Shown here: piece after piece, positions 1 to 8,744 of the stretch | How the letters are laid out: each line of letters starts with the position of its first letter | Numbering within the stretch: the first letter of the stretch is position 1 | NCBI RefSeq assembly: GCF_000003605.2 | Contig: NW_003149267.1 | Span: forward strand, 239,245-249,417 | DNA from: Saccoglossus kowalevskii | Lineage: Eukaryota; Hemichordata; Enteropneusta; Harrimaniidae | Direction of reading: 5' to 3' | Length of the DNA: 10,173 bases | The notes under the pieces: model-generated | Databases searched by the model: none | What the model was told of the DNA's origin: nothing | Seen by the model: the letters and a program-made list of their open reading frames with translations, nothing else | Program-made: the position numbers and the translations under genes

Positions 1-484
1 AAATGTGTAAGGCTATTGGAAACCAAAAAAATAAAGGAATGGGATAGCTATAATTGGATAAATTCGGCATATGAAACACCAAAATCAATGATTTTTTTCA
101 GTGGCTGTGTGACCTTGTGTCTGACACATTCATATGCAAATGACTAATCTGTGAAACAAACAGGGGCGGAGACAAACCACTCAAATGTTTGGAAACACTC
201 ATTGTGTGTCAGATAGCTACTGATAACACATCCTAACATTGCTTTGTCTTGAGTTTATCTTTGAAACTTATAGGCACACAGATTAAACCTGTGTTGTTGA
301 TTTTGGAAAACACTACTGAGGCTGCCTTGCTTCCCTTCAGAAAATCTACATTTTAACCAACTTACATGACATACTATGTTATATTGACTTTATCATATGA
401 AAGTTTATGGTGCATTTCATCAATTAATAAATAAATGTGAAAATCGTAATTTTCAACACAAATAATAGTCTCGCTACCTTAAGT

Positions 485-713
485 TTGTCTTATTTATAAA
501 CAAACTTATCCCGTCGAAGCCAATCTCACATCTGATACTAAAACTGATTGTCAAAATTTCGCACCAGAAACAAGCCGGTAGGCTGATCTGCGATTGGGAC
601 GCAAACATTCATTTTTAAGTTGTTCGCCGTTACCATGGCAATTTTGGCAATTTTTCTATCGAACTAGAGTGCAGATGTGACCAGCCAATCGGGGTTGAAC
701 AATGTCAGCCCAG
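485..713 (+). promoter_or_regulatory. CCAAT-rich patch, possible promoter or 5' exon
   Basis: CCAAT occurs at 520-524 and 685-689, and its complement ATTGG at 593-597, in a patch richer in G+C than its surroundings. The last box is followed at 702 by ATGTCAGCCCAG and then GTAAAA, which has the form of a tiny first coding exon (MSAQ) ending at a splice donor in phase 0. CCAAT boxes normally lie 60-100 bases upstream of transcription starts. The box at 685 is too close to this ATG to serve it, so only the first two would fit. No matching downstream exon was found with confidence. Confidence 0.2.
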
Positions 714-2005
714 GTAAAAAAAAATCACAGAAACGTTGTTACGTGCAGACATACAGACAAGTCGGTAAGATGAACGGCTGTCTATCAGGACTGATAATAC
801 GTACATCGGACGAACTTCAGAAAATTACCTCATGAACTTGCTTGTTCATTTTAAACGATTGACGGATTTGAAAGTTGAATGTTTCAGAGACTTGGACATT
901 GAACGTTTGATGACCTAAGTGTTGAAATATTTTGTCATTCGGAATTTTGTTATAATACTTAGTGCCGACCTAATGGAAGCACAGTCCCCGACTCAAAACA
1001 AAAAAGTAACTTTGGGCACAAACTCAAGCAGAATGTCTAAAAAAAATTCTTTTTTTTTATTTTGCGAAGCCACGGCCTCGGTGGGGCAGTTTTCATTTAC
1101 CGCAGTTGTGACTTACCTTGCCTAGGCCAAACAAAAATGACAATTTAGGGACGTAGTGGTTATGGCGCCGATCGACAATAATACTACACCCAAACATTGC
1201 AATCAAATACTAAGAACGACATCGTATATCCAATGCTAGAACACTACGATGAAGACTTTGCGTTTACAATATTGGGAAATTCTTTTGTTTTTTGTTGTTT
1301 TTTTGGGGGGGGGGCGAAAACATCTGACTTTGACAAGTGAATTCAAAATATTTCATAACAAAATGTATTGAATAATAAGCACACCAATGATAATTTTCAT
1401 AATTACCGATTACAAGTGAATATTGCTTGAATTATGACTAAAAGCAGCTTAATGAAATTACAAAATATGTATTTAAAAACTCATGTATGAACAATAATTT
1501 TAATAAATTTAAATAAAACGAAAGAATTTCACAATGTCGAAAACGGAAAGTCTTTGTCGAAGTGTTCTAGATTGATGGGCAATGTGGTAAATTCTCTATT
1601 TTATAACCCAAAATATACCAATTTGCATAATTGTCACTAATTTCCCACATACGTTCTATTGTTTTATTTCACTGAACATAAACTTTAGAAAGTATTATAT
1701 TATATATGTGCATGTTATACAAACGAGTTAAAACATTTAAAAAACGATAAAGCGTTCCCCAAACTATACAAAATAGCGTTACAATATGATACTGTCTATG
1801 ATTTCAAAATGACCCCCCGAACAGAAAACGTTATCTATATTTTACACTGCCAGAATCAAGTGCCCCTGTTCACCAAACTAAACAATTATATCATGATGGT
1901 CCACTCATATTTAAGGGATTGTCCCATTCAAACAACTTTGCTATCACGCGTGGCTGTTTATAAATACTGATGTATATTCTATTATTTGTCCATTTAAAAT
2001 TCAAA

Positions 2006-2053
2006 ATGGCCGACAAGAAGATGTTGAAAATTGTCATGAAAAGGGGTTACTGA
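2006..2053 (+). CDS. 15-codon small ORF with a strong start context
   Basis: An ATG preceded by CAAA and followed by GCC opens a frame of 15 codons (MADKKMLKIVMKRGY) ending in TGA. The start context is close to the animal optimum. The surrounding CAAAATGGCCGAC also resembles a YY1-type binding site (AANATGGCSGC). The frame is lysine-rich and has no splice donor at its end. It may be an upstream ORF, a regulatory motif or chance. There is no evidence of expression or conservation. Confidence 0.12.
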   Translation: MADKKMLKIVMKRGY

Positions 2054-2624
2054 CTTCATTAGTTTTACCCGAGAAATGGCGTTATTATTCTTTCATGATA
2101 TAAGAGCTATAAGGTAGCTGGTTATTTACCGCATGGTAAGTAATTACAAATAATTTTTTTTTCAGGCAAGATATAAGTACAGAAACGCAATTTTGAAAAA
2201 TTAACATAGCATCGACTCGAGTTCATTGGGGTGCATACCTTTCTGACCAATGTCAATTTTACGTCACGGGACACGGGTAACTAAAAAATCTATCATGAGC
2301 TTGCTGGGAATTAGCAATTGTCAAATAATATGGTTTGTACAATGACCCGGTGACAACTAGAATATCTGTCTACCATCATATATCATACTTTGTACCAGAT
2401 TACAATGCAAACACAGGTGTGTTTTATCGACGGAAATGTGAATTTATACAAATTAATGGCGTTAATTGTGACAGCATTATATATTCACATTAAAATTAAT
2501 ACATCGACATATGGCACAAATTTTAAAAAAATGTATTAGCATATGCAACTATAGGTGTGTTGTCCTTGTGTTTGTTGACTCTTAACTACACTGCAACAAG
2601 CCTGACTGTTCCCGAGCATCAGTT

Positions 2625-4172
2625 ATGAGTTCGCTCGATCGCGAAAACACGTGGCTTATTAAAAAGCAGGTAAGCGATCGTCCACATTGCATATACATGT
2701 ATTAATAATAGATTCGTCTTAAACATTCGATTTTATAGTGTTGTGATGTCTTTACTCTTCAGCGTACGATTTCTACGTCAGAATTCGTGTCTATGACTGA
2801 TGAATGTCAATTGAATGACAACGAACCTATGCAACCAACAGCTGACCCCAAAATGACAAATGTCACGGAATAACTAACTTTGTCAGCAAAAATTGATCTG
2901 TATCCTTGCCATTGTATCTATTAAATGCAGAAAGCCGAAATAAACAGCAGTTCATCAACACTTGGTCCAGCACGTTCTGGTGGTTTTTCTGATGACGTAG
3001 CAGACTTAGAAGAGAAATGGCAATGCATTTCATTTATTCTGTTCCTGGTTGGGCTTATGATTGGTAGTTTGATTGTCGGGGTTGTATTCGGTGTTCATCT
3101 GAACAGTCAACTCAGCGGTACGTACATATCATTCATATAACCACAGTCACTCTACTAGGAGAGTGACTGTGATATAACGTAGTTATGATCGTTGTATGTT
3201 TGTTCGGGAACAATACAGCCTCCAAGCGTCCCTCCACATTAATAGGTTTCGTCACGGTGTAGTGGCATTATTCACCTACCAATCGTGCAGCCATACACCC
3301 CCGAGTTTGTCTCAAGTCCCCGTCCAATGTTCGCCAACAGCCTGACACTATCCTACTACATGCATAGTATATCCTTTATACTTTATATATACATAGCTAT
3401 CGGCTCATACACAGAAGCCGGAATACCGACTTTGATTCAAATGAATGCTCAGTTTTTATTTCCAAACACATGTTTCCGTCTGATTAAAACAAACACGATT
3501 CAATTCTATTAAAATGCATTACGCGAGTATATGTGGGTCTCAGACTAATTACTTGTACTAGGTTAGGTGTAATTCAAAAATAACCAGTCCTACGCATATA
3601 AACTTCCAGTCAGACCATTGACACAACAATCTGTACGTTCATCGTCAAACAAACTCTTTGGCCCACCAAGGGAACCTGTTTCGTGTCGTTGTCACCCTAA
3701 ATATAAACATGAGTTTTTTAGGTTTACAATTCTAATACAACAATTTTCTTCAGGTCAGGTATATGTGGATATTTTTTTTCCAAGATCATATATCAAATAC
3801 GCAACCCCTTTATCAATCTGGAATGTGCAACAATCCCATCAATATGTCCCGTGTACTTACATCACTCCATCTCGTTGGCTTACAGATGCATATAACCGAC
3901 ACGTGACATGTGAAAAAAACTACACGGCTTGCAAGACAACTACGGGAAGCTATGCCGCCATCTACGGTGCAATTGGAAGAGGCAATGAGTGTCACAATTA
4001 CGTCACGGAGAACTGCGACATTCTGCATCCTATGGCAACTATCACCTGCACAAACTTTAACATCAATATAGAGGGATCTACGCGCTGTTACCATGGTAAC
4101 AATAATCTATCTATTCACTGTGCGGATGGAGCGTATACCATGTATTCAAACTGTACGACCCAGATTGACTGA
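2625..4172 (+). CDS. Spliced gene: small single-pass membrane protein with Cys-rich C-terminal domain
   Basis: Proposed exons are 2625-2669, 2931-3117 and 3754-4172, giving 216 residues. The ATG is the first after an in-frame TAA at 2583 and opens MSSLDRENTWLIKKQ, ending at donor CAG/GTAAGC (phase 0). The acceptor AAATGCAG (to 2930) resumes in phase 0. The next donor GCG/GTACGT (3118) and acceptor TTTTCTTCAG (to 3753) agree in phase 1. The middle exon has a Ser-rich, acidic stretch and then one membrane helix, residues about 47-70, with GxxxG spacing (GLMIG, GVVFG). The last exon gives about 140 residues with nine cysteines and three N-glycosylation sequons (NYT, NLS, NCT), so the C-terminus is probably outside the cell (type II). 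I infer a surface or secretory-pathway protein. The family is not recognised. A faint cysteine-pattern likeness to galactose/rhamnose-binding (SUEL) lectins is too weak to use. An odd cysteine count suggests disulphide dimers or an incomplete model. Confidence 0.6.
2763..2873 (+). other. Candidate optional or alternative terminal exon of the membrane-protein gene
   Basis: A pyrimidine-rich acceptor (TTTACTCTTCAG, ending at 2762) is followed by a frame that continues exon 1 in phase 0 for 36 codons to TAA at 2871-2873. The residues are polar (RTISTSEFVSMTDECQLND and on). If used as the last exon it yields a 51-residue protein without the membrane helix. If a weak donor at 2862 (AAT/GTCACG) is used, the 99-base exon stays in phase 0 and joins 2931 across a 69-base intron, giving a 249-residue membrane form. 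The acceptor is good and the donor is poor, so skipping or termination is as likely as inclusion. Confidence 0.35.
3142..3171. repeat. 12-bp perfect hairpin in the second intron
   Basis: CACAGTCACTCT (3142-3153) is followed by a 6-base spacer and then its exact complement AGAGTGACTGTG (3160-3171). The stem lies 24 bases after the GTACGT splice donor at 3118, inside the proposed intron between the membrane exon and the Cys-rich exon. In RNA it would form a stable 12-pair stem-loop close to the donor. Its function is unknown. It may be a small inverted-repeat remnant or affect splicing. Confidence 0.6.
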
Positions 4173-4489
4173 AAGAACGGCAGTCGTCATGCCGCGTCCT
4201 GTTCGATATGGGACTCATAGTGACGTATAGAACGCGTGTAAAATACATTGTTTATTTACATGAAATTCAACACCACTACACTACAGATTATTGCTTTCAC
4301 ACTAACTTGGGGTGATGGCGCTACATCAATATTTCCTATATATGAACAATTCAAATAATTCATCATATGACTTTAAGAAATCCAAGTCCTCTTTTTATAT
4401 ATAGATAGTAAGTTGACCTTTTTCCTTTGTTCTGTGTGATCACGACTCATGATAACCGTTTAACAAGCAGAGTGCAGAATGTGTTGCCG
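4173..4489. other. Probable 3' flank or UTR of the membrane-protein gene
   Basis: No ORF or RNA gene is visible. The stretch follows directly on the stop codon at 4170-4172 and contains an AU-rich TTTATTTAC near 4251 but no AATAAA, so if it is 3' UTR the transcript must continue further. It ends sharply where the left inverted-repeat arm begins at 4490. Confidence 0.4.
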
Positions 4490-4593
4490 TTTATACTAAT
4501 TTTAACATCACAATTCGTGTGGAGTGAGGGCGTAGTACTGACTAAATTATCTAGCTTGCGGAAGAAATGAAATATTAAGGTCGAAGCCTACTC
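4490..4593 (+). repeat. Left arm of a 104-bp perfect inverted repeat
   Basis: This segment, beginning TTTATACTAATTTT and ending GAAGCCTACTC, is the exact reverse complement of 8745-8848 with no mismatch or gap that I could find over 104 bases. Similarity stops abruptly on both sides: the outer flanks are TTGCCG here against a satellite monomer on the right, and the inner flanks also differ. Complete identity implies recent duplication, gene conversion or a constraint. It could be the terminal repeat of a 4.36-kb DNA transposon, a small dispersed repeat inserted twice in opposite orientation, or the border of an inversion. The arm's own two ends do not match each other and no clear target-site duplication is visible. 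Confidence 0.92.
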
Positions 4594-5034
4594 ATAATTT
4601 ATTTATGAGAAAGTTAGCCACGAATAACGTGACAATGTTCACTTGTTCATTACACACAACTATGAAGTATAATTCTGTAACACTCTTCTGTGTGTTACAG
4701 TATCGTATTTTGAAAAATTTATCTATTATTTCTTTTTCAAAAATTGCTAGTCATGGTATTAGAAGAACTCCATTAACACCGTGTTAGAGAACAATTACAT
4801 TTGTTGTCACATTTTAAAACCCAGAATATTGAAATTATAGAAATGGCTTAATATCAGCCCAAAACATAGGTGTTACAGGAACTCAATTTTAAATTATTGG
4901 AAAATTAATAAATTCTGATTTTTTGTTCATGGGTAGGCTTTTACCTTAAATGTAAATACATAACAGTGAATAATAAGTTTGTAAATATAAAACAACACTT
5001 TTTAATATATTAATTATGTATTATAATGTACATC

Positions 5035-5052
5035 AATAAACATGTGAATAAA
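5035..5052 (+). terminator. Tandem AATAAA polyadenylation signals
   Basis: AATAAA occurs at 5035-5040 and again at 5047-5052, followed about 20-25 bases later by a T/G-rich stretch (TATTATTGTGTTCC), the usual layout of an animal cleavage and polyadenylation site. They are the first well-formed signals downstream of the plus-strand gene ending at 4172, apart from a lone AATAAA at 4907 without an obvious downstream element. If they serve that gene, its 3' UTR is about 0.9 kb and includes the left inverted-repeat arm. AATAAA is frequent by chance in AT-rich DNA. Confidence 0.3.
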
Positions 5053-5348
5053 GTGACATCAGATATTATTGTGTTCCATTGTCTCTGGTACATAACCCGT
5101 TGGAAAGAAACTAATAAAAAACTAGTTTGTAGACGAACTACAATATAAGAAGTCATTTATTTCCTCCTCGTTTGTTCAGTGTCAATTCTCAATGACATTA
5201 CTTCATTAATAGAAGACAATGTGTACTGTCAGCATTTGTTCATATTCATGATCGAAATATCTAGGCTAGTGCAACAGATTAAATAAGGCGAAGGCGAGGA
5301 TTGTAAATATTTTAGCAGTATAAATCATCCATTCTCGGTGGTGGTAAA

Positions 5349-5356
5349 TGACGTCA
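5349..5356. promoter_or_regulatory. Palindromic CRE/ATF-type site TGACGTCA
   Basis: This is an exact full palindromic cAMP-response element, the established binding site of CREB/ATF bZIP dimers. It lies about 140 bases upstream of the ATG of the small ORF at 5489. No TATA box or transcription start can be tied to it, so regulatory use is inferred only. Confidence 0.25.
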
Positions 5357-5488
5357 TCATAACAATTAGAGACGAGCATCGACATCGCCTATATCCTGTC
5401 AGTTGAAGAGAGTAATTATAAATAATCGCTATGATGTTAACCGGTTTGTATAGTTTTAAGTGTGTGTACTTCACACTGCAATTATAAT

Positions 5489-5716
5489 ATGTATCAATAC
5501 GCAGGGTTAATGGGGGGGGGCGATTATAATCCCCTCTATTTTGAAACCATGACAACTGAAATACGTAATTTTGTCTACCCCGGTGTCAACCATCACACAG
5601 CAAACTCGAACGTTTGTCCCCATCTAGTCAGTGGTGTGACCCCGGCGGAACATACGGTGTACTTTCAAATAACAACCGGAGCTCTATATTGGTCAAACTG
5701 CTGCCCAACAACATAG
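5489..5716 (+). CDS. Unrecognised small ORF in a compositionally distinct patch
   Basis: An ATG-started frame of 75 codons (MYQYAGLMGGGDYN and on) ends in TAG at 5714-5716. It is open from about 5462. The DNA here is visibly less AT-rich than either side, and the frame is fairly rich in Thr, Asn and Tyr, with Cys near its end (SNCCPTT). A run of nine G at 5512-5520 gives the MGGG residues and is prone to length change, so the frame may not be intact. No signal peptide, membrane segment or known motif is seen. It may be an exon, a transposon fragment or chance. I do not assign a function. Confidence 0.15.
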   Translation: MYQYAGLMGGGDYNPLYFETMTTEIRNFVYPGVNHHTANSNVCPHLVSGVTPAEHTVYFQITTGALYWSNCCPTT

Positions 5717-7266
5717 ATATAGTTGTATTTAAATTAAAATTAAATATTTTTTGGGGGGGCAGGCGACATTCCGGACATTGAATGTCACTGTTATCTCTCC
5801 TGACTTTTTTGTATGTGCAAATTGCAAGTGCTATTGCTGACACATAGTTATATTGTTGATATACTGTTTAAAATCAAATCCACATTACAAGCAAGAACCT
5901 GTCAAATTACAGTCAATTTTGAGGTTTCACTAGAACATCCGTGAATTTGAAACCAAGTATATGAATATATATATATATACACAACCGAAGATGTTTGAAA
6001 TAGCGCCCTCATACAAACCCTAAATTCTATATGTATCGAACCACTCATGCGTCCGAATATTATATCATCTTTGTAATGCTAGTCTGATTGTATATGTATA
6101 TTAATATCAAGGCTTATATAACAGATCATCACGTTCGGCATGTCATCATATCACATATCAAACCATAGCTCCTCGTCAACAACACGTTATCATATTGATC
6201 CGACTGACCTAGCGTCCGAGCCAATGAAAAACTCGCTCATGGTCATTTGACCTATTAGTTTACTACTAATTGCTTTGACATAACTGTGTCGTTGGGAAGC
6301 AGCTATTACAAAAATATTTACCAGATTATCGTTGGATTTTAGCGTGTAACCTTATCACGGTAGACAGATTAATAGATTAATATTAATATCCTCCTTTGTG
6401 GGAATTGGTAGTTTTATCTGAAAACATTGCCTTAGTACATGTATACGCACACTTGGTGAAATGACAGAAATGAAGTCGCATGTGGCGATTTACATCATTG
6501 ACGGGTAACACGTGACTGTCTTCTTATAGTGACATGACATTAGTGCTTGATAAAATGTCAATTACATGATTGTTGAGAGATATCTCCGACTTCCACCTAT
6601 GCATAGTATGGTACAATCGAAGAATGGTTCCAAAACTCACGGGAGTGCGTAATGTACGTGTTTATATCGACATTGTACAGCAAAACGAATTGATAATATT
6701 GTTGTGGACGGATAAAGTCCAACACATGTCTTTTCCCTTATTAACACACAGCAAGACAATCTTAGTGTGCGAAGTCAGTCAAAATGAGGGACTACTCCGT
6801 TTATTAAGAAACTGGATGAACAAGACAAACTACAAGACTAACAAGTGAAACGTGCTTCTGGTCGAACGCGTGTTTTTGCGTGTATAGCGCGTGATCGTTG
6901 AGATTACTTCTCCTACGTAATGGGTCCGACTTTTAAAATGGTCAATCTGGCAAGATTTGTGTTTGTTTCTAAACTTGTAATGCTTATAACTCAGCGACTA
7001 AACGTCGGATCGTAATCAGAGAAACATGTATAAGTAACTATAAACACGAACTCGAACATAAAAAAATTGCATAAAACATCGATCAATAATTGCACAATAA
7101 ATGGGAATTTTCGATCTCCGCGCGACAAATATGGCATAACATTATAGTTTAAAAACTCTCGTGATTTTAAAACTCAGTTGAGGAACTCAGTATATTATGT
7201 TATTGCTGACAAAACGTTATCCATATAATGACAATATGAAATTGTTATCGCTGGTTTTGGAATAAT
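5717..7266. other. AT-rich stretch without a supported gene
   Basis: It contains a T-run/G-run tract (5747-5759), a short AT microsatellite (5965-5979) and a nuclear-receptor-like inverted half-site pair GGTCATTTGACC at 6241-6252. An open frame at 6570-6848 starts from TTG, with its first ATG at 6624, and encodes 75 residues from that ATG with no recognisable domain. It could be an exon remnant, but no convincing splice borders flank it. I see no RNA genes. Confidence 0.4.
5965..5979. repeat. Short AT dinucleotide microsatellite
   Basis: Fifteen bases of alternating A and T (seven and a half AT units), in otherwise AT-rich intergenic DNA. Confidence 0.8.
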
Positions 7267-8369
7267 ATGAAGCCGATCACTTGTAAATTTCGGTTGAGAG
7301 AGACATCACATGTCAACAAAAGTGATGATGGTGTCGAAAAATGTCACTACAAACTTTTTGCTTTTAGAACACATTTTCTAACCAAGAATTCAGGCATTAT
7401 TTGCTTTGAATGTATTTTTTATATGACGACTATTGCTAAAAAGACAACCCTAAACTGTACTACCTGGAACATTCATTGTAGCTTGGATCTCAAAATTATT
7501 GATAATAATTTTCGAGATCTTATTAGTGACTTTGATATTATAACCAAAATGGACGCAGATTCCTGTACCCAATTACCGAATTTCTGCCATTTTCGAGCTG
7601 ATGAACACAAAAAAGCCCGCTCTAACTCAAAAGGAATCGTTGTTTATTTCAGAAACACTTTTAAACAGGGTATTAAACAAGTTAAGAGTGGAAGTGGTGA
7701 TTTTCTCTGGCTGCTTCTAGACAAAGATTTTTTAATCTAGACGAGGATATTTATTACGGCACCATTTATCTTAGCCCGCAGTATTCAAGTATTTTTAAAT
7801 GGAAAGACGCAAATTTATTTCAAGTATTGGAGGATGATATTAATAGATATTCAAAACGTGATTCGGTTATTCTATCGGGCCTTTTTAACGCCAGAACCAA
7901 AAACATTATGAAATTAAGCTCTTTTGGTAAAATTAACAATCAGTCATCCCGCCCCAAATATTAACACTAAAAAGGGCATCTCAAGATTTGGCAGTGAAAA
8001 ATCATTACGGTGACTCATTGGTCGAAGTAATGTTTATCCGCAGAACTAACTATCCTCAATGGTAGATGTATAGGAGATAAAACTGGCAAGTACACTTGTC
8101 ATCAAACTAAAGGCAGCAGTGTAGTTGACTACACTATTGTTAGCAATAATCTATTTAACAAAATTAATCTATTCTATGTTCACCCTCTTAATTTATTACT
8201 CTCAGATCACTGCCAAATAACTTTTCATCTTCAAACAAATGCAATTTACAAGAATAATAATTTTAAAATAACACACACCCACAATGATAAATTAGTCCAT
8301 GAAACAAACATCGCGTGCAGAAGCCATTTTTTAAGACAGATTTTACTATTTTCTTACTATTATTTGTAA
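7267..8369 (+). mobile_element. Decayed LINE (non-LTR retrotransposon) endonuclease domain
   Basis: The plus strand encodes, in pieces, an exonuclease-endonuclease-phosphatase type domain of a non-LTR retrotransposon, the nickase that opens the target site. Recognisable homology starts near 7444 with LNCTTWN (Trp-Asn of motif I). It then has DFDII (7540s), GIVVYFRN, LDEDIYYGTIYLSP (7737 on), SGLFNART (7875-7898), ILNGRCIGD, GSSVVDY and LSDHCQI (8199-8219). The reading frame shifts at least three times: at a six-T run (7728-7733, TAG at 7738), near 7955-7964 (TAA at 7962) and near 8025-8043. The Asp expected in GDFN is Leu, and an Asp sits where the catalytic Glu of DIIxxxE is expected. The Ser-Asp-His motif remains. 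No reverse transcriptase, poly-A tail or target duplication follows, so it is a dead fragment. The clade (CR1/L2-like or other) is not settled, and the first 177 bases of the 7267 frame may not belong to it. Confidence 0.8.
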
Positions 8370-8744
8370 TCAAGTTCAATTCAGACCACAACTTTCCTAA
8401 CCATTGTAAGCAAATATCGGTGTCCTTATTCTAAAGTTTGAATGCACAACGTTACAACAAACTAAAGCGTATTACCTATTTGTGAGTATCAGTTGTTTTT
8501 ATTTGCATAATTATGGACTTAATAAATAAAAGACGTAATTCCGAGATATTGTCAAGGCGTAAAACGTATATCTCTTATATCTTCCGTACATCAACAGCTT
8601 TTTTCGTTTGTACAAGAATGTTTCATCAAAACAGGCCGTAAATCGTACAAATTTTTTTACAATTTATAATCGATGTTGCGGCCCTAAACAATGTACAGAA
8701 TACATCGATTGAAGTCATTTTAGGTCAACTCATCTGCAAAATGC
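8370..8744. other. AT-rich spacer between LINE relic and right inverted-repeat arm
   Basis: No ORF of note and no RNA gene. It holds AATAAATAAAAG near 8520, which could be a polyadenylation signal or chance. The reverse-transcriptase part expected after a LINE endonuclease is absent, so the element was truncated or has decayed past recognition here. Confidence 0.4.

Larger units (their letters stand above)
1..2624. other. AT-rich non-coding DNA upstream of the membrane-protein gene
   Basis: I see no supported gene in this stretch. The longest open frame (919-1125) begins at a non-ATG codon, is low in complexity and has no splice context, so I do not call it. Points of note are an octamer-like ATGCAAAT near 134, three CCAAT boxes between 520 and 689, a pyrimidine/G tract at 1290-1314, and very AT-rich DNA from 1320 to 2000. 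A 15-codon frame at 2006-2053 has a good start context. A TATA-like TTATATATT lies near 2478, about 150 bases before the gene's first ATG, but nothing ties it to a start of transcription. Confidence 0.5.
4594..5488. other. AT-rich interval with candidate polyadenylation signals and a CRE-like site
   Basis: I see no supported gene. A 60-codon frame at 4605-4787 has an ATG but resembles no protein and lies in very AT-rich DNA. AATAAA hexamers occur at 4907, 5035 and 5047. A full palindromic TGACGTCA lies at 5349-5356. From about 5285 on the base composition becomes less AT-rich, leading into the small unrecognised ORF. Confidence 0.4.

Noticed and set aside
919-1125. 68-codon open frame
   Set aside because: It starts at TTG, contains poly-Lys and poly-Phe from homopolymer runs, and has no recognisable features.
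3285-3512. Open frame after a possible acceptor ending at 3290
   Set aside because: Using that acceptor in the phase set by the 3117 donor runs into TAG after about 24 codons, with no donor. The other frame starts from GTG and has no domain. It is more likely intron.
3618-3753. N-terminal extension of the Cys-rich open frame
   Set aside because: It has no ATG start and precedes a strong acceptor (TTTTCTTCAG) that matches the upstream donor in phase, so it is best read as intron.
3813-4094. Minus-strand frame of 93 codons
   Set aside because: It lies antisense to the Cys-rich exon, whose frame has cysteines, glycosylation sequons and agreeing splice phase. The minus frame has no such support.
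4579-4588. GGTCGAAGCC in the inverted-repeat arm as a Pol III B box, making the arm a tRNA-derived SINE
   Set aside because: The consensus GGTTCGANNCC is missing one T, no acceptable A box was found at the right distance, and no tail or target duplication is visible. Left open, but not called.
5325-5843. Minus-strand frames, including one with a CPEC motif
   Set aside because: A single CxxC without other zinc-binding residues is not evidence, and the frames overlap each other and the plus-strand ORF.
6376-6386. ATTAATATTAAT-type palindrome
   Set aside because: Such short palindromes are expected by chance in AT-rich DNA.
6570-6848. 92-codon open frame
   Set aside because: It starts at TTG, with 75 codons from its first ATG, and has no recognisable motif and no clear splice borders. 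It is mentioned only within the intergenic description.
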